Program-made: the position numbers and the translations under genes
DNA from: Lachnospiraceae bacterium UBA3689
Lineage (GTDB): Bacteria; Bacillota; Clostridia; Lachnospirales; Lachnospiraceae
Direction of reading: 5' to 3'
Length of the DNA: 64,000 bases
Assembly: GCA_002371465.1 (NCBI GenBank)
Contig: DFIU01000005.1
Coordinates: 1-64,000, forward strand
Notes under the pieces: generated by a model
Told to the model about the DNA's origin: nothing
Databases searched by the model: none
The model's input: the letters and a program-made list of their open reading frames with translations, nothing else
Shown: positions 53,106 to 62,647 of the stretch, piece by piece
Layout: each line of letters starts with the position of its first letter
How positions within the stretch are numbered: position 1 is the first letter of the stretch

Positions 53106-54476
53106 TTATGACTGGGTTGAGGCATCTCCGCCATTTTCACTGAAGTATTCGTCCAAAGCATCCTGCTGTTCCTTGGCGACATCCTCCGGAGATTCGGAAT
53201 TGTCGAAAAGTTTCTGGGAAGCGGACTTATGAACTTCCGCAACGGACGCCGGCAGGTACTGATCCCACCAGAGCTGGACGCCGGACGCGTTGTTGATCAT
53301 TTCCATGATATCCTGCCAAGCCGGTTCCTCGGACTTCGCATTCTTCAGAGGCGGCAGGTTGCCGTTTTCAACATCGAGCTTCATCCATTCATCGGAAGCA
53401 TAGTAAGCAGCCATCTTGACCGCTTCTTCCAGTTTTTTGCCGGTGCAGTTGAAGGACAGGAAGTTATCGCCTAAAGTTCCGAGGACAGTCGTCTGATCCG
53501 CTTTAGAATCCGGAAGAGTCGGGAAAGCAAATGCGCCCAGGTTCTTATAGAATTCCGGATTTTCCTGCTTGATGGAAGCGACTTGCCAGGAGCCGTGCAG
53601 CATCATGCCGGCACCCTTATAGAGGAGGGCACGGTCTTCACCGTCGTCCGGAGACAGGGAGTTGACACTTTCGGGGAAGTAACCCTTCTTGACCCAGTCT
53701 TCGATCTTCTCACCCGCGAACTTGGTCGCATCGTTGACGAGGGAGCCCTTCTGGTCGTAAGCGTCGGTGATGATCTGGGGACCGCCGTAGCGGGCGACCA
53801 GGTAGCAGTAGTACATGGAGCCGGTCCACTGGGAGCTGTTAGCCAGAGCAAAAGGAGTGATGCCGTCGGCGACCATCTTGTCGCAGAGGGCTTCCAGATC
53901 GTCCAGAGTCTTGGGGACTTCGTAGCCCTTATCTTTCCACATCTTCTTATCGTAGAAGAAGACGGCAACAGACTGGTTCTTGATCGGCAGGGCGTAGATC
54001 TTGCCGTCGATCATGGTCTGCTCGAGAGCTGCCTCGTTATACTTATCTCTTAAGCCATACTTGTCGACCAGGTCCGTGATGTCCTGGGCATAGCCGGACT
54101 TGACATATTCCTTAAGCGGACCGCCGGTCCAGTTCAGATAGACGTCCGGGCACTTGCCGGCGCTCATAGCGACGGACAGCTTCTGCTTGTACTGGTCGTT
54201 GACCGTAGCCACCTGCTTGACCGTATAGCCGGAAGTCTTAGAATCTTCCTTATTATATTTGTCGACGGACCAGGTCCAGATGGTCTTATCCGGTTCATCC
54301 GTTGCAATATCCCAGAGGGAAATGGTCTTGTCGTCGCTCGATACTTCCGTCGCTTTCGCCGAAGCCGCATCGGCTCCACCTGCTTCTCCGCCTGCTGCAG
54401 CCGGCTGTTTTCCACACGCTCCCAGCATACTGACTGCCATTGCCGCTGAAAGGATCAGAGTCAAAATCTTCTTCAT
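53106..54476 (-). CDS. Sugar-binding lipoprotein of a CUT1 ABC importer (xylo-oligosaccharide locus)
   Basis: 456 aa. The lipoprotein signal ends at C21 (SMLGAC). The family 1 solute-binding fold shows GKCPDVYLNWTGGPLKEYVKSG, YALPIKNQSVAVFFYDKKMWKDKG, ALANSSQWTGSMYYCYL and GAGMMLHGSWQVASI. The tail is acidic. It is divergent from the AraC gene at 54684. With permeases 52100 and 51231 it forms an importer probably for xylo-oligosaccharides; ligand is inferred from the GH120 gene, not from the protein itself. Confidence 0.92.
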   Translation of the reverse strand: MKKILTLILSAAMAVSMLGACGKQPAAAGGEAGGADAASAKATEVSSDDKTISLWDIATDEPDKTIWTWSVDKYNKEDSKTSGYTVKQVATVNDQYKQKLSVAMSAGKCPDVYLNWTGGPLKEYVKSGYAQDITDLVDKYGLRDKYNEAALEQTMIDGKIYALPIKNQSVAVFFYDKKMWKDKGYEVPKTLDDLEALCDKMVADGITPFALANSSQWTGSMYYCYLVARYGGPQIITDAYDQKGSLVNDATKFAGEKIEDWVKKGYFPESVNSLSPDDGEDRALLYKGAGMMLHGSWQVASIKQENPEFYKNLGAFAFPTLPDSKADQTTVLGTLGDNFLSFNCTGKKLEEAVKMAAYYASDEWMKLDVENGNLPPLKNAKSEEPAWQDIMEMINNASGVQLWWDQYLPASVAEVHKSASQKLFDNSESPEDVAKEQQDALDEYFSENGGDASTQS

Positions 54477-54617
54477 TTTACTTTCTCCTTTTTCTCATCT
54501 TAAGGGTTTCGTTGACAAGTTCGGTAAGAAATTAAAAAATTAGCGCTATTTTTCTGATTTCTCTTTTGTTATTCGTACTATACAAAATAAAAAACTTCCG
54601 ATATATCACAATCATGT

Positions 54618-54623
54618 TATAAT
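54618..54623 (+). promoter_or_regulatory. -10 element of the AraC gene at 54684
   Basis: TATAAT preceded by TGT (extended -10), 60 nt before the ATG; the -35 is weak. The rest of the 207-nt divergent region is A/T-rich and must also hold the promoter of the binding-protein operon, which I could not assign. Confidence 0.55.
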
Positions 54624-54683
54624 TTATACAAATCTCAGTTTTTGTGGTTTTTGTACAAGTTTTATGAACGGAGACCGGATTCC

Positions 54684-55946
54684 ATGTTCAACAGTTACAT
54701 ATTAAAACACGCCGCTGCCACCCTCCATACCCTGGTCAGGGAATACCTGCCCGAGGCGATCCCCCACTGCAAATCTTACGACTTAATTGTGGACTTTTCG
54801 GACCAGCCCTTCGGGACCGCCGTCATGGACCGATCCGCCCTCCTGATGGAGGACCGGTCCCACCTGATCCTTTCCATCGCGGGGGCCTTCTCCTACGCCC
54901 TCCTAAAGGACGGCGGCTGCTTTGTCCTGATCGGTCCCCTCCGCTTCCAAACTCCGGTCTTTGTCCAAAAGACCCTGACCCTGGCGGATCTGAAGATCGC
55001 CACCCCCCTTGCTCAACTGGAGGACTGGATCCGGTCCGTTCCGGTCGTGGACTTCCAGGAGACCCTGTCCGCCCTGCTCCTTCTGATCAATGTCTCTAAG
55101 AAGGGAACGCCGGAGGACCCCTACCTGGAAAAGGCAGACCTGATCAAGGCAAACTGTGTCAACCAGGTCCTGATTGACAAGATTGACGAGAAACTGTCCA
55201 AGACCATTTTTGAAAATGTCGAGGATGGCAGAGTCCACAATCCCTTCAACCACGAAATCCGGGAACGGAATGCGATTGCCCAGGGAGATGTCGCGGCGCT
55301 GAGGACGGTTCTGTCGGAAGATTTTACGGGTCGTTATGGGGTTCTTGCCTCCAATCCCCTCCGCCAGGAGATTGATATCGGGATCGTCGCGGTCACCATC
55401 GCCAGCCGTGCCGCCATATCCGGAGGGGTCCACTTCGAGACCGCCTTTTATTTAAGCGATATCACCATTCAGAGCATGGAAAAATGTACGGATGTGGAGA
55501 CTGTCAAGCAGATCTACCACAACACGGAATTTAAATATGCCTCCATGGTGCGGGATTTAAAGCTCCCCCAGGGCAGCCTTCCTGAGGACCTGGAAAATAA
55601 ACACATCTCCCACTGCAAGGACTACATCTACACCCACCTGCACGGCAAGATCATGGTCAGCGAGATCGCCTCCGCCATCGGGCTCAACGTCAACTACCTG
55701 TCGACCCTCTTTAAAAAGAGCGAGCATATCTCCCTTAAGGAATATATCATGAAGGCGAAGATCAACCTGGTCAAAAACCTGCTGACCTATTCCAACTACT
55801 CCTTCGCCGCCATCGCAGCCTACCTGGGCTTTTCCTCCCAGAGTCACATGGATCGGGAGTTTAAAAAGTACACCGGCCAGACTCCCAGAAAGTACCGGGA
55901 GCAGAACTACAGCGAGGACTTCATCCGGGACAGCCTGGACGAATAA
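54684..55946 (+). CDS. AraC-family regulator with large N-terminal domain
   Basis: 420 aa. Residues 1-310 are a sensor part seen in Firmicutes sugar regulators (FDLIVDFSDQ-like start, long helical middle with ERNAIAQGDVAALRTVL). The C-terminal AraC domain has KIMVSEIASAIGLNVNYLSTLFKKSEHISLKEYIMKAKI and YSFAAIAAYLGFSSQSHMDREFKKYTGQTPRKYREQ. ATG 54684 follows GGAG. It probably activates the divergent transporter operon and the GH120 unit in response to xylo-oligosaccharide. No membrane segment, so it is not the membrane two-domain YesN/YesS type. Confidence 0.9.
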   Translation: MFNSYILKHAAATLHTLVREYLPEAIPHCKSYDLIVDFSDQPFGTAVMDRSALLMEDRSHLILSIAGAFSYALLKDGGCFVLIGPLRFQTPVFVQKTLTLADLKIATPLAQLEDWIRSVPVVDFQETLSALLLLINVSKKGTPEDPYLEKADLIKANCVNQVLIDKIDEKLSKTIFENVEDGRVHNPFNHEIRERNAIAQGDVAALRTVLSEDFTGRYGVLASNPLRQEIDIGIVAVTIASRAAISGGVHFETAFYLSDITIQSMEKCTDVETVKQIYHNTEFKYASMVRDLKLPQGSLPEDLENKHISHCKDYIYTHLHGKIMVSEIASAIGLNVNYLSTLFKKSEHISLKEYIMKAKINLVKNLLTYSNYSFAAIAAYLGFSSQSHMDREFKKYTGQTPRKYREQNYSEDFIRDSLDE

Positions 55947-55949
55947 AAG

Positions 55950-55998
55950 GACCGCTGCATGATCCCGATCTTATAAAGACAGGTTTCATGCAGCGGTC
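55950..55998. terminator. Bidirectional terminator between AraC and GH120 genes
   Basis: GACCGCTGCATGA and TCATGCAGCGGTC are 13-bp inverted repeats (55950-55962, 55986-55998) with AAAA on the left and AATATTTT on the right, between convergent genes. Confidence 0.82.
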
Positions 55999-56042
55999 AT
56001 AATATTTTAAACACTTATTGAAAAGACTTTCATCAAAGATCC

Positions 56043-58052
56043 TTAGAAGAGGTCCTTCTGGCTCTCTTCGACACCTTCAAAGGGACCCGCGCAGGGGGTG
56101 ACGGCTCTGGGCTGGTCAAAATAATCGACGTTGAAGATAATTTCCGATCCGTCCGGATTCTCAAAGCGCTGTTCGGACTCAAAAGCCTGACCCAGGATAT
56201 CCGAAGAGATGGTCTTAAGCGCCCGCTTTGGCAGGAAATCGTAGAGATTGGTCTTAAGCCTGACTCCATTTTCATCCTCTTTCAGGCTCAAGGTCACGCG
56301 GTCTTTTTCATCCACAAAGGCGTCCCGCTCGGAATCGCAGGGCTTGGCCCCGTTGAAATAGACATTTCCTCCGGTATAGACCGGCAGGTGATCATAGAAC
56401 TTGTCCTTGGAGCCCTCGTCGGTAATCTTCCAGGGACCGAACCTGGCGAAATACTCCTCTCCGGTCGGATAGCCGTCATAGGGCTTTGTGCCGACCGTGA
56501 ACTGGTAGTGGCTGCGGTCGTAGCCGCCATTTTCCCTGGCGTAAGCGATATACTCCTCGCTGACCGGCTGCTGGACGAAGATGTTGTTGTAGAACCGGGC
56601 GTCGCCGTGCAGGATCGTCATAAAACCGGCAACCCGGGTATCGTGCTTCATATGATACGGTGTGTAGCGCGGAGTCGGCAGCTTGACGCCCCCGTTATCC
56701 ACGCCGGCTCCGACAAAGGTAAAGGAACCGGCAATCAGGTTGTGAACCAGAGCAAGTCCCTGGGTGCTGAACCGGCCCGAGCAGGTCGACAGAAGGAGGT
56801 TGTGATCGATCAGCGTCGGTCCGTGTGACACTTCGACAAAGATATCTTCACCCAGACCCAGGAGCGGGGTAATCCTGGTCCCCTTTGGCGGCATATTGTC
56901 GTGGAAGAGGTTCTGGGTGACACGGGTACCCTGTGCCTGCCAATCCAGCCAGAGACCGCGGGTGCAGTGGTCGATCCTGTTTCGGCGGATGATGACGTCG
57001 ATGGCGGCGTGCATCTTGATGCCGCCGATTTCCGCGCCCGCCAGATCCTGCTTGTTGTTGATGTGGTGGATGTGGTTGTCTTCAATGATGGAGAAGACGC
57101 CGCCCAGATGACCGACGATGCCGGTCTGACCGCAGTCATGGATGTGGCACCTGCGGACGATGTGGGAACCGACCGTCTCCTTGGACCAGCCCTCCGCCTG
57201 CGCCTGCATGATGTTGTCGCGCTCGGTCTGGGTCCCGTCCTTGGTGTAGCGGGTCGTCCACTTGTTGTCATTTTCCGGCTGCAGATATTTGCCCAGGGAA
57301 ATGCCGCTGCACCGGGAATCCGAAATCTCACAGTCCTCGATAATCCAGCCCTTGGACCAGTGGGGACCGATCAGACCGTCCTGATAGGCGGTCGGCGGAG
57401 CCCACTGGGTCGCCGCCTGCTTTAAAACAAAGCCGGCAACCGTGATATAGCCGATCCCTTCCTCTTTGGGCATAAAGCAGTTGCGTCTGACATTGATCTC
57501 GACCTGTTCCTCATTGGGATTCTTACCCCCAAAATTCGCCAGGATGACGGTCCAGCCGTCGTCCTGCTCGGTGTACCACTGGAAGAGGGTCTTGTCCCGC
57601 TGCCAGGAAGCCTCGTAGATCTGGGGAGCAAAAACGGCCTTTTTGTCCAGGACCTCGTACATGGCGGTCCCGTTTAAATAGACCTCGCCGGTATGGACCG
57701 GGTCCGGAGCAAAATACCAGTCGCCCCTGACCACAGTCGTGTAGGGGTTATAGCCCCCGAATATACCGTTGGGGATTCTTGCCTCGTAGACGTCCCCTTC
57801 CACCAGGCTCCAATTTTTGACCGGCTCCGCGCCCGTAATCACCGCGCCACCGGGGACTTCCGACCGGTAAGTAATCCGCGCGTCCGCCGTGCCGGCGAAT
57901 TTGGGATTGACATACTCGCGATAGGTGCCGGGAGCGACCAGAACCTCGTCTCCGGGCTGGGCCTGCTGGGCCGCGTCGTTGATCCGCTTAAAGGGATAGT
58001 CCCTTGTCCCGCATCCGCTTCGTTTTGCCGAAGCATCCACATAAATCTTCAT
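56043..58052 (-). CDS. GH120 beta-xylosidase (right-handed beta-helix)
   Basis: 669 aa. Similar along its length to Thermoanaerobacterium XylC, as recalled: a VNPKFAGTADARITY-type start, NFGGKNPNEEQVEINVRRNCF, APPTAYQDGLIGPHWSKGWIIED, VGHLGGVFSIIEDNHIHHI, IKMHAAIDV. The catalytic nucleophile should be D370 (GLWLDWQAQGTR) and the acid/base E407 (DIFVEVSHGP), by position in XylC (D382, E405). About 13-14 extra residues lie between them. No signal peptide, so it hydrolyses imported xylo-oligosaccharides in the cytoplasm. Its ATG overlaps the DUF624 gene stop by 4 nt. Other beta-helix enzymes (pectate lyases) fit less well. Confidence 0.87.
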   Translation of the reverse strand: MKIYVDASAKRSGCGTRDYPFKRINDAAQQAQPGDEVLVAPGTYREYVNPKFAGTADARITYRSEVPGGAVITGAEPVKNWSLVEGDVYEARIPNGIFGGYNPYTTVVRGDWYFAPDPVHTGEVYLNGTAMYEVLDKKAVFAPQIYEASWQRDKTLFQWYTEQDDGWTVILANFGGKNPNEEQVEINVRRNCFMPKEEGIGYITVAGFVLKQAATQWAPPTAYQDGLIGPHWSKGWIIEDCEISDSRCSGISLGKYLQPENDNKWTTRYTKDGTQTERDNIMQAQAEGWSKETVGSHIVRRCHIHDCGQTGIVGHLGGVFSIIEDNHIHHINNKQDLAGAEIGGIKMHAAIDVIIRRNRIDHCTRGLWLDWQAQGTRVTQNLFHDNMPPKGTRITPLLGLGEDIFVEVSHGPTLIDHNLLLSTCSGRFSTQGLALVHNLIAGSFTFVGAGVDNGGVKLPTPRYTPYHMKHDTRVAGFMTILHGDARFYNNIFVQQPVSEEYIAYARENGGYDRSHYQFTVGTKPYDGYPTGEEYFARFGPWKITDEGSKDKFYDHLPVYTGGNVYFNGAKPCDSERDAFVDEKDRVTLSLKEDENGVRLKTNLYDFLPKRALKTISSDILGQAFESEQRFENPDGSEIIFNVDYFDQPRAVTPCAGPFEGVEESQKDLF

Positions 58053-58687
58053 ACCTTACCTCCGATGTTTTGATTTGATTGTTCTTCAAGGCTTAAAAGA
58101 ATGCCATCGTAGATTTTTTCACACAGATAGCCGGGCACGGCGTATCCGAATAGAACCAGCAGGGGAAGCAGGATAAGGCTTCCCGAATAGAGCATGGCGA
58201 TCGGCAGACACCAGATCAGGGTCATCAGAATGACCCGGGGAAATTTTGCCGCCGTAAGTGCCATGGCATTTCTCAGCGTACCGGTTATGGTATTGTCAAA
58301 ATAGGCTTCCAGTGGAAATAAAAACTGAAGAATCATCAATAAAAGGAGCAGCACTGCCGCCGCGATGACGACCAGGGGAGCCGGAAAAATGGACCGGTCG
58401 ATCCGGTAGGCGATCAGCTCTCCGGCAGCCGGCAGGGCGATCGCAAGAACGATCAGCCAGGTCAGCGTGCTGTCTTTGAAGTTTCGTCTGAAAGCGATCA
58501 AATAGGACTTTGCGACGTAGCCCTCTTCGTTCCTTGCCAGACGGATCAGGATGGTGTGCATGGCGGTAAAGGATGCGCCCGCCGTCACAAGAGGAAGGGA
58601 GGTCAAAAGCGTCAGAAGATTTAACACAAAAAGATCTGAAATCAGTTCCAAAATTCGTGGAACCAGGTGTTTCCGTTCGTTTGCCAT
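58049..58687 (-). CDS. YesL-family (DUF624) membrane protein
   Basis: 212 aa, five to six membrane segments. LFVLNLLTLLTSLPLVTAGASFTAMHTILIRLARNEEGYVAKSYLIAFRRNFKDST corresponds closely to the first half of the family and to the paralog at 19283. It is the first gene of a two-gene unit with the GH120 enzyme. Role unknown; repeated linkage to sugar uptake suggests help in transporter function or regulation (inference). Confidence 0.87.
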   Translation of the reverse strand: MANERKHLVPRILELISDLFVLNLLTLLTSLPLVTAGASFTAMHTILIRLARNEEGYVAKSYLIAFRRNFKDSTLTWLIVLAIALPAAGELIAYRIDRSIFPAPLVVIAAAVLLLLLMILQFLFPLEAYFDNTITGTLRNAMALTAAKFPRVILMTLIWCLPIAMLYSGSLILLPLLVLFGYAVPGYLCEKIYDGILLSLEEQSNQNIGGKV

Positions 58688-58845
58688 TGCCCTCTCCGCA
58701 TCAAGCTCTAATTTACAGATTCATTTCCCACCAGAAGGATCATTTTCTAAAAATATCGTCCTGATGGTGAGCATAATACAGGATCGGACAGGGCAAAAAT
58801 ATCACTTTTCTTAGATGAATAGCAGGTTTCTTTGTTTTGGGAAAA

Positions 58846-59463
58846 TTAATCGGAGGGGGACTCCTGCTTCCTCTCTTCCAGCTTCTTCTTGAAAGCCGCG
58901 CCGGTCCGGAAGGCGTCCGCCACTTTCTTGCCCAGATCCAGATAGATGCCCTCTTCCTCATCATAGATGATGGGCTGAAGTTTCTTTAAAAGGACCCTGC
59001 CCTTTTCATCCAAAATCTCCTCATCTGCCAGAATCCGCTTCACTTCCCCGGTCACCTGGGTATGGCTGCCGACGGTAACGGTATGGACAATCTCACATTC
59101 CAGCGACAGCTTCAGCTCATTGATGAGGGGAGCGTGGACGGTCTTGGCGGGACTTACTGTAAAACCGACATTTTTCAGCTTATCCGCCCTGTAGCCGGAC
59201 TCAACGCCCAGGTAGTCGGTCTCCTTGACCTGATCCACACTCGGAAGTCCCAGGACAAAAGCCCCTGATTCCAGCATACTTTTCAGGGTCTTCCGATTCT
59301 GGGTGGCGTTGATCGCGATCGTTACGCAGGGCGGAACGTGGCTGCTTACCATATAAAATGCCAGTGTGCAGGCATCTGCCCTGCCCTCTGCGTCATAGGC
59401 AGATACAATCACCGTCTCTGTCGGTGCCACCACCGCGTGCATTCTCAGTTCTTTCTTAGCCAT
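58846..59463 (-). CDS. Flavin reductase family protein
   Basis: 205 aa. A split-barrel FMN-binding protein of the flavin reductase/DIM6 type: VVAPTETVIVSAYDAEGRADACTLAFYMVSSHVPPCVTIAIN is the flavin-binding pattern, and NRKTLKSMLESGAFVLGLPSVDQVKETDYLG follows. ATG 59463 has GGAGT 8 nt upstream; a TTG/ATG six codons earlier is less likely. It may reduce flavin or act as an NADH:flavin or aromatic-compound flavoenzyme. A 20-bp palindrome lies about 155 nt upstream. Confidence 0.87.
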   Translation of the reverse strand: MAKKELRMHAVVAPTETVIVSAYDAEGRADACTLAFYMVSSHVPPCVTIAINATQNRKTLKSMLESGAFVLGLPSVDQVKETDYLGVESGYRADKLKNVGFTVSPAKTVHAPLINELKLSLECEIVHTVTVGSHTQVTGEVKRILADEEILDEKGRVLLKKLQPIIYDEEEGIYLDLGKKVADAFRTGAAFKKKLEERKQESPSD

Positions 59464-59481
59464 AAGGTTACTCCTTGTCAT

Positions 59482-59819
59482 AATTTATTGAAAGACAGCC
59501 CTCCGCCAGTAAAGCACCGCTTCTTTATAGTATACCAAATTTATCTGGGGATAGAAAATCTGCCAAAGTTTCGTTTCCGCGCCCTCAAGCCTGTCAGATT
59601 CTCTATCATTCATGGCAAGTTCTTCATAAGAAGAACTGTTTCTAGAAAAGAGGAGGGAACAAGAAAGGCAAGTTACATTGTCAAAATCGGCTGTTTCAGT
59701 TCAGTTCTTCTTCAATAACAGGGGCTTTTTATCCCGCAGACAAAACACTGATCTTCTTTTCCTTAGTGATAGTACTCAAGGTCGAAATACTTCTCATAAC
59801 TTTTATCAATGACGACCGC
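59482..59819. other. Intergenic region with a 20-bp palindrome
   Basis: 338 nt without a recognisable gene. AGTTCTTCATAAGAAGAACT (59618-59637) is an inverted repeat with 8-bp perfect arms, like an operator for a dimeric regulator. On the minus strand TATACTATA near 59530 may serve as -10 for the flavin reductase gene. The remainder shows nothing clear. Confidence 0.5.
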
Positions 59820-61313
59820 TCATATAAGGAGCGGCATGAAGAGTTTTGCCAGTCCGAGAAAAATGAAAAAGCCCAGACAATCCGTTGCGGTTGTAAGAAA
59901 GATTGAACTCGCAACCGCGGGATCCGCATGGCATTTCTTCAGAACCACGGGGACGAGCAGCCCGAACAGACCGGCAATGACCAGATTGCCGACCATCGAC
60001 ATCAGCACGATCACGAGCAGGTAGACATTGCCGTACATCGCAACGACAACCAGTCCCGTCACAAGCCCGTTGATCGCGCCGTCAATCAGTCCGGTCATCA
60101 TCTCCTTGATCAGATCTTTGCCGACCATTTTCCAATCAATATCTTCCTTGGACAGATGCCGCACGACAATTGACATGGTCTGCGTCCCGGCGTTGCCTCC
60201 CATACCGGAGATAATCGTCATGATTGCAGACAGCGCAACAACCTGTGAAATCGTGTCTTCAAAGCCCTTGACCACAGCCGAGGCAAGAAAGGCTGTCAGG
60301 AGATTGATCAGCAGCCAGGGAAGGCGCATCTTTACAGATTCCATCAGCGGCGTCTCCAGTGTTTCCTCCCGGTTGACGCCAGCCATCTGCAGCATATCCT
60401 CATCGAACTCATCGACCAGAACGTCGATCACGTCGTCGACGGTGATCACGCCGAGAATCTGTCCCCGACTCACGACCGGAAGCGAATTCAGATCATACCT
60501 GGAAACCAGCCGCGCCGCGTCTTCCTGGTCAGCCTCCGGCTCAATCGTGACGACATGCACATCCATAAGTGCCGAAATTTTCTGCGTGCGGGGCGCGGCG
60601 AGCAAAATACGAAGATCGACCGTCCCCACCAGGCGGCGCCGCCGGTCTATTACATAGAGCGTATCAATCTGCTCGGTCTTAGGTCCTACCTCCCGAATCT
60701 TGTCCAGTCCCTGGGCCACCGTGAGTTCCTCACGAAGCGCAATATAACCGGTCGTCATAATACCGCCGGCCGACTCCTCCGGATACTTCAGCAGGTCAGT
60801 GATGATCTGACGGTCCTCACTCTTCATGAGGTTGATGACGGTCTTTCTCCTCCCGATCGGGAAGTCTCCCAGAATATCGACGATATCATCCTTCTGCATA
60901 TAGCGGAAGGTCATAAGCAGCCGCTTATCATCGAGAGTTCTCGCAATCCGGATCCGATCGTCATCATCCGACTCCTCGATCATCGCTGCCAGATCGTCAT
61001 CGGACAGCTCCGGCGTCAGCCGGGCCAGTTCTTCATCCGAGAGCCCGGCAGCCTCCTGGGCGATATCAATCGGCTCCTTCCTCTTAAAGTACCGCTCCAG
61101 CCCCTTGACATCTTCCGCCTGTGCAAGCTCCTGCAGAGTGCCCCTGTCCTCATACTTCTCCTGTTGATCCGAAGCCTCCGGCTGCCCCTTCAATTCCTCT
61201 CCGACAGGCTCCGGCTGTTCCCGCTGCCCCTTCTGCAGTTCTTCCTCTTCGATCCGGCCGTCTGTTTCCGCCGCTTCCAATTCTTCCCGTTCGTTCATCC
61301 CGTTCTTTTTCAT
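59820..61313 (-). CDS. mgtE: Magnesium transporter MgtE
   Basis: 497 aa. A long acidic N-terminus (about 1-75, E/Q-rich) precedes the MgtE N-domain (DEELARLTPELSDDDLAAMIEESDDDDRIRIARTL), two CBS domains (TTGYIALREELTVAQGLDKIRE and MDVHVVTIEPEADQEDAARLVSRYDLNSLPVV), and five helices with MIISGMGGNAGTQTMSIVVRHLS, the Mg2+ pore region. The extra N-terminal stretch is longer than in Thermus MgtE. AAAGG precedes the ATG; a second ATG five codons on is possible. A TATAAT -10 lies at about 61348; no M-box riboswitch was recognised. Confidence 0.95.
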   Translation of the reverse strand: MKKNGMNEREELEAAETDGRIEEEELQKGQREQPEPVGEELKGQPEASDQQEKYEDRGTLQELAQAEDVKGLERYFKRKEPIDIAQEAAGLSDEELARLTPELSDDDLAAMIEESDDDDRIRIARTLDDKRLLMTFRYMQKDDIVDILGDFPIGRRKTVINLMKSEDRQIITDLLKYPEESAGGIMTTGYIALREELTVAQGLDKIREVGPKTEQIDTLYVIDRRRRLVGTVDLRILLAAPRTQKISALMDVHVVTIEPEADQEDAARLVSRYDLNSLPVVSRGQILGVITVDDVIDVLVDEFDEDMLQMAGVNREETLETPLMESVKMRLPWLLINLLTAFLASAVVKGFEDTISQVVALSAIMTIISGMGGNAGTQTMSIVVRHLSKEDIDWKMVGKDLIKEMMTGLIDGAINGLVTGLVVVAMYGNVYLLVIVLMSMVGNLVIAGLFGLLVPVVLKKCHADPAVASSIFLTTATDCLGFFIFLGLAKLFMPLLI

Positions 61314-61432
61314 GTCTTCGACAACCTTTCTGCTGAGATACTACCGTATTATACCCGATTCCGGGCGCAGGCTGACTTTTTTCGGAAAGAAATATCCGGC
61401 AGAATTGATTCTCCTATGCACTTTCATATGCC

Positions 61433-61472
61433 CAAAAGGACCGTTTATGACGGTTTCATCATAAACGGCCCT
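61433..61472 (-). terminator. Intrinsic terminator after the CPBP gene
   Basis: Minus strand CCGTTTATGA-TGAAACCG-TCATAAACGG, followed by TCCTTTTGG. Ten-bp stem about 70 nt downstream of the CPBP gene stop. Confidence 0.75.
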
Positions 61473-61540
61473 TCTGTCTGTATCTGAAACGTTCACTTGG
61501 TAAGACTCTGTCATCTGCCTGTAACGGAAAGGTTTACCGA

Positions 61541-62647
61541 TCAGCCCTCCCGTGCCTGTCCGTTTCCGTTCTTCCTGTAAACCGGCGCAAAGATAAACAC
61601 AGCATAAAGCAGAGCCCCTGCCAGCATGAGAGGGATATCCCCCGGCGAAACATGCTGATTCTGCAGAACATCCATTTTCCCGCCCGAAAAAACAGGAATC
61701 AGATTGTTGTTGAGATAATGCAGGATGACAGGAACCCAGATATTCTGTGTCTTCATATAAGCGTACCCAATGAAAATCGCAAGGCTGACACAGGTAATGA
61801 TCTGGGATAAAAACATCAGGGGACCATCCTCCACCGTATAGTACATAAAATCTACGGCGATGTGCCAGACGGCCCAGGCAAGTCCCAAAGCAAAGATCCC
61901 CTTCTTCAGCCCAAATCGTTTCTGCATAACAGGCTGCAGGTAATAGCGCCAGCCGTACTCCTCCCCAAAAAAGGCAGCAAAGACAAAGAAAAAATTGAAG
62001 GGAAGAGCAAGAAGCAGACCGAGGGACTTCGGATTCGTCAGGTTCTCTGCCAGTCCCCTGATATTTTCCGAGGAAGCTGTAATCAGATCCGCTATCCCGC
62101 TTACCAGCACCATCCTTGCTGTATACAACAGGAGGAAGAGTACAATCATCCACAAAGAGAGCCGGATATTCCTTCTGAGAATACCCGCATGTTCCTTTTT
62201 CTCCCTGCCTGCGGCAAGAAAGCTGATATAGGTAATGACAGACCCTGCCATAAGAGGGAACTGGGAAATAAGGTTCCAGATATCCATTGTCCCTGCCGGA
62301 CCAAGATCCAGGGGCTCTGCCGGAATCAGCAAAGAACAGACGCTCACAGCCATCATCGCCGCAGTTGTAAGCAGGACTGAGACATAGCCGACCATCGGCA
62401 GGGCAGTTCCTTCTCTGCGGGTAATCAGTTTCCCAAGTATGACTCCGCAGGCAGGATACATCATCTGAACATTTACGAAGGAGGTCAGATCCAGATCTTT
62501 CCTGAATCCCAGGTACATCAGAATGCTCATCAGGGCCGTGACGCCATAGGCGACTGCAAGATAGATCCACAACCGCCGCCGGACCTCTTTCTTATTACTA
62601 TCTTTCCGCGGCTGAAAAAACCGCTCCGCTGCGCTTTGGTCCGCCAT
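61541..62647 (-). CDS. CPBP-family intramembrane glutamic endopeptidase (Rce1-like)
   Basis: 368 aa with about ten hydrophobic segments. The catalytic motif EEYGWR (AAFFGEEYGWRYYLQP, about 227-242) carries the two glutamates plus arginine; the later motif GLAWAVWHIAVDF provides the histidine and VILHYLNNN the second histidine/asparagine. Family members are membrane proteases, often linked to bacteriocin immunity or peptide processing; no peptide gene was found nearby. AGGAGAAAACAGGAA leads into ATG 62647. Confidence 0.9.
   Translation of the reverse strand: MADQSAAERFFQPRKDSNKKEVRRRLWIYLAVAYGVTALMSILMYLGFRKDLDLTSFVNVQMMYPACGVILGKLITRREGTALPMVGYVSVLLTTAAMMAVSVCSLLIPAEPLDLGPAGTMDIWNLISQFPLMAGSVITYISFLAAGREKKEHAGILRRNIRLSLWMIVLFLLLYTARMVLVSGIADLITASSENIRGLAENLTNPKSLGLLLALPFNFFFVFAAFFGEEYGWRYYLQPVMQKRFGLKKGIFALGLAWAVWHIAVDFMYYTVEDGPLMFLSQIITCVSLAIFIGYAYMKTQNIWVPVILHYLNNNLIPVFSGGKMDVLQNQHVSPGDIPLMLAGALLYAVFIFAPVYRKNGNGQAREG

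Noticed and set aside
61314..61432. Possible M-box Mg2+ riboswitch before mgtE
   Set aside because: The leader from the TATAAT near 61348 is far too short and lacks the conserved M-box segments.
61341..62570. Minus-strand 409-codon frame overlapping the CPBP gene
   Set aside because: Wrong frame; Cys/Ser/Arg-rich peptide without family motifs, whereas the other frame has EEYGWR and membrane helices.
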